Source: Candidatus Fermentibacter sp.
Lineage (GTDB): Bacteria; Fermentibacterota; Fermentibacteria; Fermentibacterales; Fermentibacteraceae
Assembly (NCBI GenBank): GCA_030373045.1
Contig: JAUCPW010000029.1
Location: 62,001 to 126,000, forward strand
Length of the DNA stretch: 64,000 bases
Direction: 5' to 3'
This document shows positions 44,288 through 53,440 of the stretch, in pieces; position 1 is the stretch's first letter; each line of letters starts with the position of its first letter. The notes below the pieces were generated by a model. That model worked only from the letters and a program-made list of their open reading frames with translations. It did no database searches and was not told where the DNA came from. A program made the position numbers and the translations under genes.

Positions 44288-45512
44288 CCGGCTCGAACTG
44301 GCAGTCGAGCACCTCGCGTCATCCGCCTCCTCCCTCCTGGCGAACAGGTTGAGGAGCGGACTCACGGCAGTCGGGACAATAATCGGAGTCATGACGGTCA
44401 CCTGCGTGGCCAGCATGATCCAGGGGCTGAATGCCCAGATAACGGAATCGCTGAACTCGATGGGCACCCAGACCCTCTACGTCCACCGGGCACCTCCCTC
44501 CTCCTCGACATCAGAGAGCAGGAGCATCGAAGGGAGGCCCGACATCGAGGCCGGGGACGCCGACATCCTGGCCGGACTCCCGGGGGTAGTCGCCGCGGTG
44601 CCCGTGAGCGAAACCTTCGTCACCATCAAGGCGGCCGACGGGGAGGAGTTCAGCGCCATGCTCACAGGCACGACGGAGGACTGGCCTGTCGCCAGCCACA
44701 TGGAGATGGCCTCCGGGAGGTTCTTCTCCGACTTCGAAGCCCGTTCCGGCAGCGAGGTGTGCGTCATCGGGGCGGACGTCTCGGAGAGGCTCTTCGGGGA
44801 TTCCGATCCAGCCGGGAGGACTGTGGCTGTAAGGGGCACGGACCTGATCGTTCTGGGCGGGCTGGAGAGCTTCGGCGAGATGATGGGCCAGACCAGGGAC
44901 AATTCGATAATCGTGCCCGCCAGGGTGTTCTCGCGCTGGGCCGACGCGCGGAGCCACCTGTCCATAATGGTCGAGGTCGATCCGGCCTGCGACGTGAATA
45001 CCGTCGAAACCTCGGTCGAAACCGCCATGAAGTGCATGCGGGGGATCCCGCCCGACGGGGAGGCCGATTTCTCGATAACGGATTCGGAGGAGCTGCTCGA
45101 AACCTATGCGGAGACATCCCGCTGGGTCTACACGGGCATGCTCGCGATCTCGGCCATCGCCCTGATCGTAGGGTCCGTCGGGATCGCCAACATCATGCTC
45201 GTGAGCGTCACGGAGAGGACCCGCGAGATAGGCCTGCGCATGGCTCTCGGGGCCACCCGCGGCCAGGTGCTCGTCCAGTTCCTGTCGGAGTCGGCCCTGC
45301 TCGGCCTAGCCGGAGGACTGGTCGGCGTGGTCGCCGGAGCCACGGCTGCGGCGGCGTTGTCCGCGCTGACTCCGGTGAAGGCTGGACTGCAGGCATGGAG
45401 CGCGTTGACGGCCGTAGCCGCGAGCATGCTCGCGAGCCTGGCAGCGGGAGTGATCCCGGCGAGGCGGGCGGCTGGTCTGGATCCTGCCGTCGCCCTCAAC
45501 AGCGACGCATGA
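44280..45512 (+). CDS. MacB-like ABC permease 2 (FtsX domain)
   Basis: 410 residues. Same layout as its neighbour: first membrane segment near residues 20-45 (SGLTAVGTIIGVMTVTCVAS), a MacB_PCD periplasmic domain, then FtsX segments with GSVGIANIMLVSVTERTREIGLRMALGATR. With the first permease it likely forms a heterodimer. A hairpin terminator follows, so the operon holds adaptor plus two permeases and lacks a nucleotide-binding subunit. Confidence 0.88.
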   Translation: MSDRLELAVEHLASSASSLLANRLRSGLTAVGTIIGVMTVTCVASMIQGLNAQITESLNSMGTQTLYVHRAPPSSSTSESRSIEGRPDIEAGDADILAGLPGVVAAVPVSETFVTIKAADGEEFSAMLTGTTEDWPVASHMEMASGRFFSDFEARSGSEVCVIGADVSERLFGDSDPAGRTVAVRGTDLIVLGGLESFGEMMGQTRDNSIIVPARVFSRWADARSHLSIMVEVDPACDVNTVETSVETAMKCMRGIPPDGEADFSITDSEELLETYAETSRWVYTGMLAISAIALIVGSVGIANIMLVSVTERTREIGLRMALGATRGQVLVQFLSESALLGLAGGLVGVVAGATAAAALSALTPVKAGLQAWSALTAVAASMLASLAAGVIPARRAAGLDPAVALNSDA

Positions 45513-45518
45513 CGCGAA

Positions 45519-45553
45519 GCCCCTCCCGTGCCCCATCGGGCTGCGGGAGGGGC
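45519..45553 (+). terminator. Hairpin terminator of the MacA/MacB operon
   Basis: Perfect 10-bp stem (GCCCCTCCCG / CGGGAGGGGC) with a 15-base loop, between convergent genes; no strong U-run follows in either direction, so it may serve both sides. Confidence 0.6.
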
Positions 45554-45592
45554 ACTCCACCGCTGATTCCCGCCGGCGCTTCGGGGATCCCG

Positions 45593-46966
45593 TCAGAAGC
45601 TGTCGGCGCAGTCCGTCATCCGCACCTTCTCGACCACCATGTAGGAGGGCACAGACATGGCGACGGGCGCCCGCCTGCCGTAGGTGCTCGAGAGGTTCAC
45701 CGACACAGCGTAGGGCGAGATCGCGGCCACGTTCCCGAAGATGTTCCGGAACGAGTCCGTGAGCCTCGTGGAGAAGATCGGAGCGGTCACGACGCCGTCC
45801 ACGGCGGTCGTGGCGCAGAACCTCGAACTCCCCGTGACTATGCCCTTGCTCATGTTGGGCAGGTTCATGTAGTGGAGCGCGGGGATCACGAGCACCCTGC
45901 CCATTCCGGCAACGGCCCTCATGGGATCCGCCGGCCCGTCGCCGGTGGCGATCGATATGCTCGTCGATTCCAGCGAATGCCCGGTCTGGGCCCGGCCGTA
46001 CTTCGCAGCCGTCCCGAGGTCGTACATCAGCCCCGCCAGGCGTCCGCGGTCTATCACGGGGAAGGGCCTGCGCCTCATGCCCGACATGTCGAACCCGAAC
46101 CGGAACGTGAGATCGCTGCCCGGGTCGTCGACGACCGATATCCTTTCGGAGAAGACCTGGTCACCGATCTTCATCCCGGTGGTCCAGCCCATCTCCTCCT
46201 CGTACATGCGGCCCTGGGCGCCGGTGTAGAGCGCGTAAAGCATCAGCTCGGCGATCGCGGCCGGTCCCAGCAGCAGGGTGTAGTCGCCCGGCTCGTTCCT
46301 TGCTCCGGGCTGCCTCTCGTAGAGCGGGAGCAGCGAACCGAGCGCCGCCGTGGCGGTCGCGGCCGTCACCGACCCGGCCATCCATCCCGACTGCTCGTTC
46401 TGCAGCTCCCACTTCGCCCCGGGATGCTTGAGGACCACGGTGAAGGCCTGGTCGGTGCCGCTGTGGCAGGCCTCGTTCGGACCTGCGGTGGACACGAGAT
46501 AGATCTCGGTGCGCCCGCTGGACCACGAACCGGAGAAGTTGTAGCCCTTCCCCAGCGTTTCGATTATCTCGGCGTAGACCCCGGCCTTCACGGCCGGATC
46601 GATGTCCGCGAGGCCGGCGTCGTCCTGGGGAGCCTCGTCCACGGATTCCTCGACGCATTCGAGGATGGGCTCGTAGTCCTTGGGGACGGCCACCCTGGCC
46701 TTCTCGACGGCGATGGAAAGGGCCTCGTCCACGAATGCCCTGCCGGCGATGTGTCCCAGGCTGGTGTGTGTCCCCTCGCGCCTGCCGTCGAGCACCCTGA
46801 CGTCGAGCCGGGTCAGCGTCTCGCTCGTGTTGAGAGATACGCTGTTGTTCCCGATCCTCATGAGATGGCTCTTCTCACGGTGGAGGACCAGCGAGGCCCT
46901 GATGCCGGCCGCCGCCGCGCGGTCGCGCACCTCGAGGAGGAGTTCCCTTGTGTTCTGCGAAATCAT
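45593..46966 (-). CDS. TldE/PmbA-family protein, second copy
   Basis: 457 residues from the ATG at 46966 (gaggag six bases ahead), two bases after the tldD stop. Family blocks seen: an N-terminal NNSVSLNTSETLTRLDVRVL and MAGSVTAATATAALGSL. The HExxxH zinc site is absent, as expected of the non-catalytic partner. It would pair with the TldD protein encoded just upstream. Last gene of a long minus-strand run that begins with mlaE. It ends just ahead of the convergent efflux-operon hairpin. Confidence 0.8.
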   Translation of the reverse strand: MISQNTRELLLEVRDRAAAAGIRASLVLHREKSHLMRIGNNSVSLNTSETLTRLDVRVLDGRREGTHTSLGHIAGRAFVDEALSIAVEKARVAVPKDYEPILECVEESVDEAPQDDAGLADIDPAVKAGVYAEIIETLGKGYNFSGSWSSGRTEIYLVSTAGPNEACHSGTDQAFTVVLKHPGAKWELQNEQSGWMAGSVTAATATAALGSLLPLYERQPGARNEPGDYTLLLGPAAIAELMLYALYTGAQGRMYEEEMGWTTGMKIGDQVFSERISVVDDPGSDLTFRFGFDMSGMRRRPFPVIDRGRLAGLMYDLGTAAKYGRAQTGHSLESTSISIATGDGPADPMRAVAGMGRVLVIPALHYMNLPNMSKGIVTGSSRFCATTAVDGVVTAPIFSTRLTDSFRNIFGNVAAISPYAVSVNLSSTYGRRAPVAMSVPSYMVVEKVRMTDCADSF

Positions 46967-46968
46967 GG

Positions 46969-48453
46969 CTAGCTCCTCTCGCCGGTGACGACACCGTCGA
47001 ACCTGACCACCGGCACGCCGTGCCCGAGCTGCATCACCTGGTTGGGCTCGCCCTTCCCGCAGTTGTCGACCTGGCAGACCACCCAGGTCGACTCGTCGCC
47101 GACTGCCGAGAGCGAATTGTAGAACTCCAGGGTGTGGCCCTGGTAGGTGGGGTTGCGGAGTATCCGGGTCCGCCTGCCGTCCTTGACCTCCCACGCGATC
47201 TCGCACCCGAAGTGGAAGTGCTCCCGGTTGGAGCCGATGGACCAGGATGTGGGATTGTCGAGCACGATCCCGTCGCGCGTGGAGGCGATGATGTCCTCCA
47301 GCGTGCCGTCGGTTCCCGGCAGGATGTTCACGTTGGTCATCCTGTCGATGGGAGCCCTGTAGAAGGCCGTCGCCCTTGCGGCCCCCCCGCTCCCGTCGAG
47401 GATCCGCCGCCCGGCCCTGTCGTTGGCCTCGTTGACCATCGCGCGCGAGGACAGCACGTTGACGAGGAGCCCCCTGTCTATGAGGAGGTAGTCCTTCTCG
47501 GGCGTGCCGTCGTCGTCGTACCCGAAGGTGCCCGGCGAGTTCTCGATGCCCCCGAAGGAGCTGACCGAGAGCTTCTCGCTGCCGTACCTGAGCGTTCCTA
47601 TGGAGTCGAGCGTCACGAAGGAGCCCCCGGCGAACGAGAGTTCGTACCCCAGGATCCTGTCCAGCTCCAGGGGATGGCCGATGGTCTCGTGCACCTGCAG
47701 GTGCCCCTGCCCCGGCAGGAGTATCACGGAGCGCTTCCCGAACTCGAGGCTGTCGGCCCCCAGCAGGGCAGAGAGCTCCGACTTGATCCTGTCGGCATGC
47801 CCGCCGAACAGCCCGGGGTCCCTGAGCATCTCCCAGCCCCGCGTGCCGCGCCCGGTCGTGAACAGCGTCATGGAGCGCCTCTGCATGCGCCCTTCCACGT
47901 CCAGGGCCATTATGACCATGTTCGCGAACACGTTGGCGGTGTGCTTCGTGATCTCCGAGCCGTCGCTGTTGAGGAACAGCACGTGCCTTTTCGTGAACCC
48001 GGCCGACACCATGCGGCGGGCGATCCAGTCCTCCCCGAGCCTGGCGTCGATGTCCACGAGGAATGCCAGTTTCTCGTCCAGCGGGACCCCGAACGGGTCG
48101 GTCGCCACGGGCGACCTGTAGGAACCCCTGACCGCGGACACCCTGCCCATCCGGAGGGGGACGCTCACGAGGCGCGCGGCCGTCCTCGCGTTCGCCAGGG
48201 CCTGGTCGAAGCAGGCATCCAGCATTTCGGGGTCGCTCGAAGCCGAGAACCCCCACGCCCCTCCCCACAGGACCCTCACGCCCGTCCCGGTCTGGAAGGT
48301 CGTGTCGTTGCCCTCGAGGTTGCCGTCGTAGAGCACCAGGGTCTCCGACCTGTCGTCGGCGAAGAATCTGGCGTCGGAATACTCCGCCCCGGCGGCGGCC
48401 ATCCTCGCGATGTTCCCGGAGATCCCGGCCTTCATCCGCTCAAGCAGCTCCAT
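46969..48453 (-). CDS. tldD: TldD-family zinc metalloprotease, second copy
   Basis: 494 residues. The zinc motif is H255-E256-T-I-G-H260 followed by PLELDR. Other TldD blocks are present (GGAWGFSASSD, YGYDDDGTPEKDYLLI-like FGYDDDGTPEKDYLL, and GCEIAWEVKDGR). It is clearly divergent from the first copy at 654-2096, so this is an old duplication or separate acquisition. It sits 30 bases after htpG, in a run of envelope and chaperone genes. Confidence 0.88.
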   Translation of the reverse strand: MELLERMKAGISGNIARMAAAGAEYSDARFFADDRSETLVLYDGNLEGNDTTFQTGTGVRVLWGGAWGFSASSDPEMLDACFDQALANARTAARLVSVPLRMGRVSAVRGSYRSPVATDPFGVPLDEKLAFLVDIDARLGEDWIARRMVSAGFTKRHVLFLNSDGSEITKHTANVFANMVIMALDVEGRMQRRSMTLFTTGRGTRGWEMLRDPGLFGGHADRIKSELSALLGADSLEFGKRSVILLPGQGHLQVHETIGHPLELDRILGYELSFAGGSFVTLDSIGTLRYGSEKLSVSSFGGIENSPGTFGYDDDGTPEKDYLLIDRGLLVNVLSSRAMVNEANDRAGRRILDGSGGAARATAFYRAPIDRMTNVNILPGTDGTLEDIIASTRDGIVLDNPTSWSIGSNREHFHFGCEIAWEVKDGRRTRILRNPTYQGHTLEFYNSLSAVGDESTWVVCQVDNCGKGEPNQVMQLGHGVPVVRFDGVVTGERS

Positions 48454-48483
48454 GGCCGCTCCCTTCTTGATCGGTCCGGACCG

Positions 48484-50334
48484 TCAGTGCCCTTCGAGGA
48501 CAGCCGCGGAGACATCCTCCGCGAACGAGGCGGGATCAGTGGGCGGGGACCCCGCGAGGATCAGCCCGGTCTGGTGGACCAGCCTGACGCACCTCGCGAG
48601 CCGCCCGTCGGATCTCGACGTCTCGAAGAGCTCCATCATGTATCGTGTGAGCCCGTGATCGGGGTTTATCTCCAGGATGCCGGGCACCTCGTCGATCTCG
48701 CGCCTCATGGCCTTCATCATTCCCCTGAAGGCGTCGCCGGGGTCGTTCCTGCCGGGCACGACCACGCACGGGCTCCTGTCGAGCCTGGTCGAGACGCGCA
48801 CATCGCCGACGATCCCTCCGAGCGAGTCCTTCATGAACTCCAGGAGCCCCGACAGCCTGGCGGACGCCTCGTCGCGCTTCCTCTTCTCCTCGTCGGAGAG
48901 ATCGGCGTCGGCCTCCTCGCGGTCGAGCGCGATCAGCCTGCGTCCGAGCACCGAGGAGAGGACAGGGGCGATGAGCCCGTCCAGGGGGCCGTCGAGAAGC
49001 AGCACTTCCGCCCCCGCCCGCCTCGCGGCTTCGAGGTGCGGGGATGCCGCGAGAGACTTCCGGTCGGGGCCGGTTACGTAGTAGAGGCTCCCGCCGCCCG
49101 GGCCGTCCGAGGGCAGGTCCTTCACGAGAACCGGCCTGTCGGGATCGGAGGCGGTCCAGGTCATGAGGAGCGTCGCGATCTCGTCGCGATTCTCCGCGTC
49201 GGAGAGAAGGCCCTCCTTCAGGAAGTCGCCGAATTCGGTGAAGAAGGAGGCGTATCCGTCGCCGTCGCCGCCCGAGAGGCGGGCCAGCCAGTCCAGCACC
49301 TTCCGGGTCAGCGCCCTTCCGATGGTCCTCGATGCCTGGCTCTGCTGGAGCATCTCGCGGGAGATGTTGAGGGGCAGGTCGGGCGACTCCACCACTCCCC
49401 CGACGAACCTGAGCCAGTTCGGGAGCAGGTCGGGACAGGCCTGGAGAATCCTGATCCTGCGGGAATAGAGGTCTATCCCGGGATGCCAGTCGGGCATGAG
49501 GGCCTCGAAGGGGCGTTTCGACGGAATGAAGAGCAGGGCATGGAACTCGACGGCCCCCTCGGCATGGCATGACAGGTGGCTGAACGGCTCGTCGGGACTG
49601 CCGGAGAGATGCCTGTAGAAATCCTCGTAGCCGCCGTCCCGGACGTCCTTCTCGGGTGTCAGCCAGAGCGGGGTTCCCGAATTGAGCGCCCCCCCTCCCG
49701 GACCGTCCGGCATCGCAAGCCTGACGGGATGGGGGAGGTAGTCGGAGTAGGCCCTCACGATCCCGCCCAGCCGATCCGGGTCGAGATACTCCTCCATCCC
49801 ATCCTTCAGGTGGAGGATCACATCGGTTCCGCTGCCCGTGCGTTCCGCCTCCTCGACTGTGAACGATTCCCTGCCGTCGGACTCCCACCTGGCGGCAGGC
49901 TCGTCCGATCCGGCTCTCCTGGAGACGACTTCCACCCTCCCGGCCACCATGAAGGCGGAGTAGAAGCCCACGCCGAACCTGCCGATGAGTTCCGGGGCGC
50001 TCGCCGGATCGGCGCCTTCGAGGAACCGGCCCGTACCGGACCCGGCGATGGTTCCCAGGTTGCGCGACAGCTCGTCGGCCGTCATCCCGATACCGTTGTC
50101 CGACACCGTGAGGGTGCCCGACGCGGCATCGGGCCTGACGAGTATCTCCGGTTCCGATCCCCCGGCAGCCAGGCCGGGATCGGTGAGCGCCTCGAACCTG
50201 AGGCGGTCCAGGGCGTCGGAGGCGTTGGAAACGAGTTCGCGCAGGAACACGTCGGGATGCGAATAGAGGCTGTTCACGACGATGTCGAGCAGCCTGCGGG
50301 TCTCGGTCCTGAACCTGTGGCTTCCAGCGGGCAT
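48484..50334 (-). CDS. htpG: HtpG (Hsp90-family chaperone)
   Basis: 616 residues from the ATG at 50334 (acggaggg ahead). ATP-binding blocks of the GHKL fold are intact: LYSHPDVFLRELVSNASDAL, DNGIGM, GRFGVGFYSAFMVA. The middle and C-terminal client domains follow. A longer upstream start would remove the good ribosome site. It is embedded in a run with lipid-transport and TldD genes, 11 bases after the phosphatase-like gene, so a stress link to envelope maintenance is possible but unproved. Confidence 0.95.
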   Translation of the reverse strand: MPAGSHRFRTETRRLLDIVVNSLYSHPDVFLRELVSNASDALDRLRFEALTDPGLAAGGSEPEILVRPDAASGTLTVSDNGIGMTADELSRNLGTIAGSGTGRFLEGADPASAPELIGRFGVGFYSAFMVAGRVEVVSRRAGSDEPAARWESDGRESFTVEEAERTGSGTDVILHLKDGMEEYLDPDRLGGIVRAYSDYLPHPVRLAMPDGPGGGALNSGTPLWLTPEKDVRDGGYEDFYRHLSGSPDEPFSHLSCHAEGAVEFHALLFIPSKRPFEALMPDWHPGIDLYSRRIRILQACPDLLPNWLRFVGGVVESPDLPLNISREMLQQSQASRTIGRALTRKVLDWLARLSGGDGDGYASFFTEFGDFLKEGLLSDAENRDEIATLLMTWTASDPDRPVLVKDLPSDGPGGGSLYYVTGPDRKSLAASPHLEAARRAGAEVLLLDGPLDGLIAPVLSSVLGRRLIALDREEADADLSDEEKRKRDEASARLSGLLEFMKDSLGGIVGDVRVSTRLDRSPCVVVPGRNDPGDAFRGMMKAMRREIDEVPGILEINPDHGLTRYMMELFETSRSDGRLARCVRLVHQTGLILAGSPPTDPASFAEDVSAAVLEGH

Positions 50335-50345
50335 GGGACCCTCCG

Positions 50346-51206
50346 TCAGATCCTGCCTTCGACGAAGGGTACCTCGAACACCTTCTCGTGGCACACGGGC
50401 CCGTGCCCGAAGAGGCCGTCCTCGCCGAAGAGCTCTCCATGGTCGGATGTGACCGTCACCCAGGTGCCTTCAGGGAGCATCGCCCTGAGCCTGGAGAAGA
50501 CCCTGTCGACATGCCTCACGGCTTCGACCTGCCGCTTCCGGAGGATCTCCATCGTGGGTGCGTCGAAGAAGCGCCCGGGTTCGCCACCGTCCAGCTCCCC
50601 TCCAGCGATGTGGTCGTCGAGGTGCTTGAAGACGCCGTGTACGCCGCTGATCCTGGGCCACATGTCCTCGGGCTCCCCGGGCAGGGCGTACGGGTAGTGC
50701 GTCTCCCCTACGTTGAGCATGTAGAAGCAGGGCTTCCCGGGAGGGAAGTGGATCAGGTCGAGCATCGCCTCCATGTCGTTGTGCCTCTCCATCAGCACGA
50801 ACCTGTCGAATCCCCTGTTCAGGGGCGTGAAGCTGTTGAGGACGGGGAGGGACACGAGCGCCGTGGTGGCGTATCCCAGCGTGTCGTGCAGGAACGGGGG
50901 CAGGTAGAGCCCGGGAACGAGGTTCGCGAAGGACAGGTCTCGCCCTCCGAGCCTCTCCCGGTACTTGAAGAAGTCCTTCCTGTAGTAGTCGGAGGCGAAG
51001 ACCCCCCGAGGGTTCGTGTGGGGCAGGAGGCCCATCAGCATGTTGTAGTGCGACGGCGCGGTCCAGGATGCGTAGCTGTAGCGCTTCTCCAGAGGGCCGA
51101 GGCTCATCATCGACTCCGGAGCTGCCTCGGCGAAGGTGTCCCACCTGCAGCTGTCCAGCACCACGAGCACGAAGCTCCCGACGGGGGAAGGCCTGCCTGT
51201 CTTCAT
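50346..51206 (-). CDS. Alkaline phosphatase/sulfatase-superfamily enzyme
   Basis: 286 residues from the ATG at 51206, which overlaps the upstream stop (ATGA). Metal-binding phrases VVLDSCRWDTF (D18) and VTSDHGELFGEDGLFGHG place it in the superfamily. At the usual sulfatase nucleophile position the sequence is T49-A-P-S-H where sulfatases have Cys-x-Pro-Ser-Arg, so formylglycine chemistry is unlikely; a threonine nucleophile points to phosphate-diester or phosphoethanolamine chemistry. No signal peptide or membrane anchor is evident. The mla neighbours suggest a lipid or lipid-head-group substrate, which is inference. Confidence 0.7.
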   Translation of the reverse strand: MKTGRPSPVGSFVLVVLDSCRWDTFAEAAPESMMSLGPLEKRYSYASWTAPSHYNMLMGLLPHTNPRGVFASDYYRKDFFKYRERLGGRDLSFANLVPGLYLPPFLHDTLGYATTALVSLPVLNSFTPLNRGFDRFVLMERHNDMEAMLDLIHFPPGKPCFYMLNVGETHYPYALPGEPEDMWPRISGVHGVFKHLDDHIAGGELDGGEPGRFFDAPTMEILRKRQVEAVRHVDRVFSRLRAMLPEGTWVTVTSDHGELFGEDGLFGHGPVCHEKVFEVPFVEGRI

Positions 51207-51811
51207 CGCGCTCCACCGATCGCCGAATGCACGAATCCCCTGGCCTCGGCCGACCACTGCGCGGCCAGTGCAGACATGGCCCGGGCCAGTTCGGGGAAAC
51301 CGGTGGAGGACATGGGCGAGGACAGCTCGATCCGTATCTGGTCGATGACACTTCCGCTCACCGCGTCGAAGAGGGTCAGGTCGGTGTCGATGACCGCGAG
51401 CCAGACACCGCCCGACTGCCGCGCCCCGAACTCCCTCACGCCGCCCTCGAGTATCACGCCGGTGCCATCCATCACGCTCCTGCGGAGGACCGCGGTGAAG
51501 GATCCCTCGGCCACCAGATCCCTTGTGATCAGGTCCGAAAGGGCGACCGACGGCGAGGATGCCCAGCGGTTCCCGGAGGTCCTCGTCACGACGCCGCTGC
51601 TGTCGACCAGGACCATCCCGGTGCGGTCGTACTCCGACGCGCACGAGAAATCCCTCACCCGTATGTCGCAGCCGGTCGAGGGGGCCTCGGCGGGCACTGG
51701 GCACGAGAGCCGGTAGACGGTGTGATCCGACGAGCCGCCGGCGAGTTTTATGGTGATGCACGAACAGAGCGGCAGCAGGGCCGCGGCGGCCAGGATCCTC
51801 CTCAGGGCCAC
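51203..51811 (-). CDS. ABC-transport auxiliary lipoprotein (PqiC/YmbA-like)
   Basis: 202 residues from a GTG at 51811 with gggagg six bases ahead. The lipobox LLPLCSC lies near residues 12-18. The rest fits the ABC-transport auxiliary (PqiC-type) fold: a segment TVYRLSCPVPAEAP and a downstream VSGSVIDQIRIELSSP. Such lipoproteins sit in the outer membrane and complete Mce-type lipid transporters. It overlaps mlaD by 10 bases and the following gene by 4. Confidence 0.75.
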   Translation of the reverse strand: MALRRILAAAALLPLCSCITIKLAGGSSDHTVYRLSCPVPAEAPSTGCDIRVRDFSCASEYDRTGMVLVDSSGVVTRTSGNRWASSPSVALSDLITRDLVAEGSFTAVLRRSVMDGTGVILEGGVREFGARQSGGVWLAVIDTDLTLFDAVSGSVIDQIRIELSSPMSSTGFPELARAMSALAAQWSAEARGFVHSAIGGAR

Positions 51812-52671
51812 GTGTCACCTCCCGGTTCGGACAGGAGCAGGTCTCCGGGGTCGTCCCGCATCCTCTCCACGAGCTGCCTCAACTGCCCGGTGAGCTGGTT
51901 GCTCTCGGAGAGGACCTCGTCCAGCCCGTCGAGCATCGGGGTGATCGCGGCCATGAGGGCGGTCAGCTCCACGGCCATGGAGTGCACGTCACCAGTCAGA
52001 GTGGCGACGTCGTCCCCGGAGGCCTCCACGATCCTGTCCAGATCCCTCCCGAGATCGGTGTAAACCATCGCCAGCGTGTCGATCCTGGCGACCGCGATGC
52101 TCAGCCGGGCCATCAGAAGGTCGAGGCTGTCGTTCTCGAGAAGGGCATTGGCGTTGGACCACAGCTCGATGGTGAGGTCGGAGATCTGCTTGGCGTCGAC
52201 CTCGGACATGATCTCCATGACCCTGGAAAGGGCGAGCTCGAGCGTCTCCATCGAGGACTTCACCACGGGGATGGTCCTGTATCTCGACTCGAACGGGAGA
52301 TCCCTCAGGACCTCCTCGTTCGGGGAGGGCCTTCGCAGGTTCACGACCCTGAGGCCGGTGATGCCCGTCATGTCCAGCCGGGCCGCGAGGTCGTCGCGGA
52401 CCTCGAAGCTCTGCTCGATCTCCATCACGACCTCGACGAGGCGGCCGTCCGGGGCAACGTTGATGCTCTTCACCTCTCCCACGGGAACGCCGTTGTACCT
52501 CACGGTGCTGCCGTCCTCGAGACCCTGTACGGATTCCGAGAAGTAGCACGCATAGGTCAGGGACTTCTCACCGCTGAACCAGCCCGCCAGCCAGATCATG
52601 GCGGCGACGAACATCACGCTGCCCAGGGTGAAGAACAGCCCCAGCCTGAATCTGCTGGCCTCAAGAGACAT
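51802..52671 (-). CDS. mlaD: MlaD/Mce-domain lipid-transport protein
   Basis: 289 residues from the ATG at 52671, overlapping the ATPase stop by 11 bases. One N-terminal membrane anchor (FRLGLFFTLGSVMFVAAMIWLAG region), then an MCE domain (about 38-115: VQGLEDGSTVRYNGVPVGEVKSI, MTGITGLRVVNL), then long helices. The periplasmic MCE ring carries lipid between membranes. Longer than E. coli MlaD, with a helical C-terminal extension like PqiB-type proteins. Confidence 0.9.
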   Translation of the reverse strand: MSLEASRFRLGLFFTLGSVMFVAAMIWLAGWFSGEKSLTYACYFSESVQGLEDGSTVRYNGVPVGEVKSINVAPDGRLVEVVMEIEQSFEVRDDLAARLDMTGITGLRVVNLRRPSPNEEVLRDLPFESRYRTIPVVKSSMETLELALSRVMEIMSEVDAKQISDLTIELWSNANALLENDSLDLLMARLSIAVARIDTLAMVYTDLGRDLDRIVEASGDDVATLTGDVHSMAVELTALMAAITPMLDGLDEVLSESNQLTGQLRQLVERMRDDPGDLLLSEPGGDTWP

Positions 52672-53440
52672 CCTGACCCCCGTCGGCGCCCGGGGCGAGC
52701 CGCCCGAAAAAAGCCTCCACCCTGTCGTCGCCTCTCGAATCCCGGAGCTGTTCGGCGGTTCCCTCGGCAACGACCCCCAGGACGGAGGAATCTAGCATAA
52801 CGACCCTGTCCGATATGGCAAATATGCTGGGCAGTTCGTGGGTCACTATCACCATCGTGGTGCCCGACAGCCTGTTGATCCTGAGGATGAGGTCGTCCAG
52901 CCCGGCGGATGTCACGGGGTCGAGCCCGGCGGAGGGCTCGTCGAAGAAGAGCACCTCTGGATCGAGGGACATGGCGCGGGCCAGACCGGCACGCTTCTGC
53001 ATGCCGCCGGAGACTTCGAGGGGATAGGCGTCGGCGAACTTCTCGAGGCCTACCTTGCCGAGCTTGTCCATCGCAACCGAGACCCTGAAGGCCGATGACA
53101 GATCCGTGAACTCCTCCAGCGGGAGCATGACGTTCTCCAGCAGGGTCAGGCTGCCCAGGAGGGCGCCGGACTGGAACAGGACCCCCCATCTCCTCCTGGC
53201 CCTGGCGAGCACCGCTTCGTCGCTCCAGATGTCGACCCCCTCGAAGAGGACTTCTCCCGCCCACGGCTTCACCAGGCCGAGGAGGTGGTTCATGAGCGTG
53301 CTCTTCCCGCACCCGCTCCGACCCACTATCACCAGGATCTCCCCCTTCAGGACCTTCATCGAGACGCCGTCGAGCACCTTCAGGCCGTCGTATCCGCCCG
53401 TGAGCCGGACCGTCTCCATGAGCGGGGCGCCGCTGGTCAT
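52661..53440 (-). CDS. mlaF: MlaF-type ABC ATPase
   Basis: 259 residues from the ATG at 53440 (ATGA overlap with mlaE). Walker A GRSGCGKST, signature VSGGMQKRAGLARAM, Walker B VLFFDEPSAGLDP and the switch histidine in IVTHE are all present; the MQKR form of the signature is typical of MlaF. Energises the MlaE permease. It could also serve the orphan MacB-like permeases, but this is speculation. Confidence 0.95.
   Translation of the reverse strand: MTSGAPLMETVRLTGGYDGLKVLDGVSMKVLKGEILVIVGRSGCGKSTLMNHLLGLVKPWAGEVLFEGVDIWSDEAVLARARRRWGVLFQSGALLGSLTLLENVMLPLEEFTDLSSAFRVSVAMDKLGKVGLEKFADAYPLEVSGGMQKRAGLARAMSLDPEVLFFDEPSAGLDPVTSAGLDDLILRINRLSGTTMVIVTHELPSIFAISDRVVMLDSSVLGVVAEGTAEQLRDSRGDDRVEAFFGRLAPGADGGQDVS

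Noticed and set aside
46948-49572. An 874-codon plus-strand open frame across tldD and htpG
   Set aside because: Antisense to two well-supported genes; composition typical of GC-driven shadow frames.
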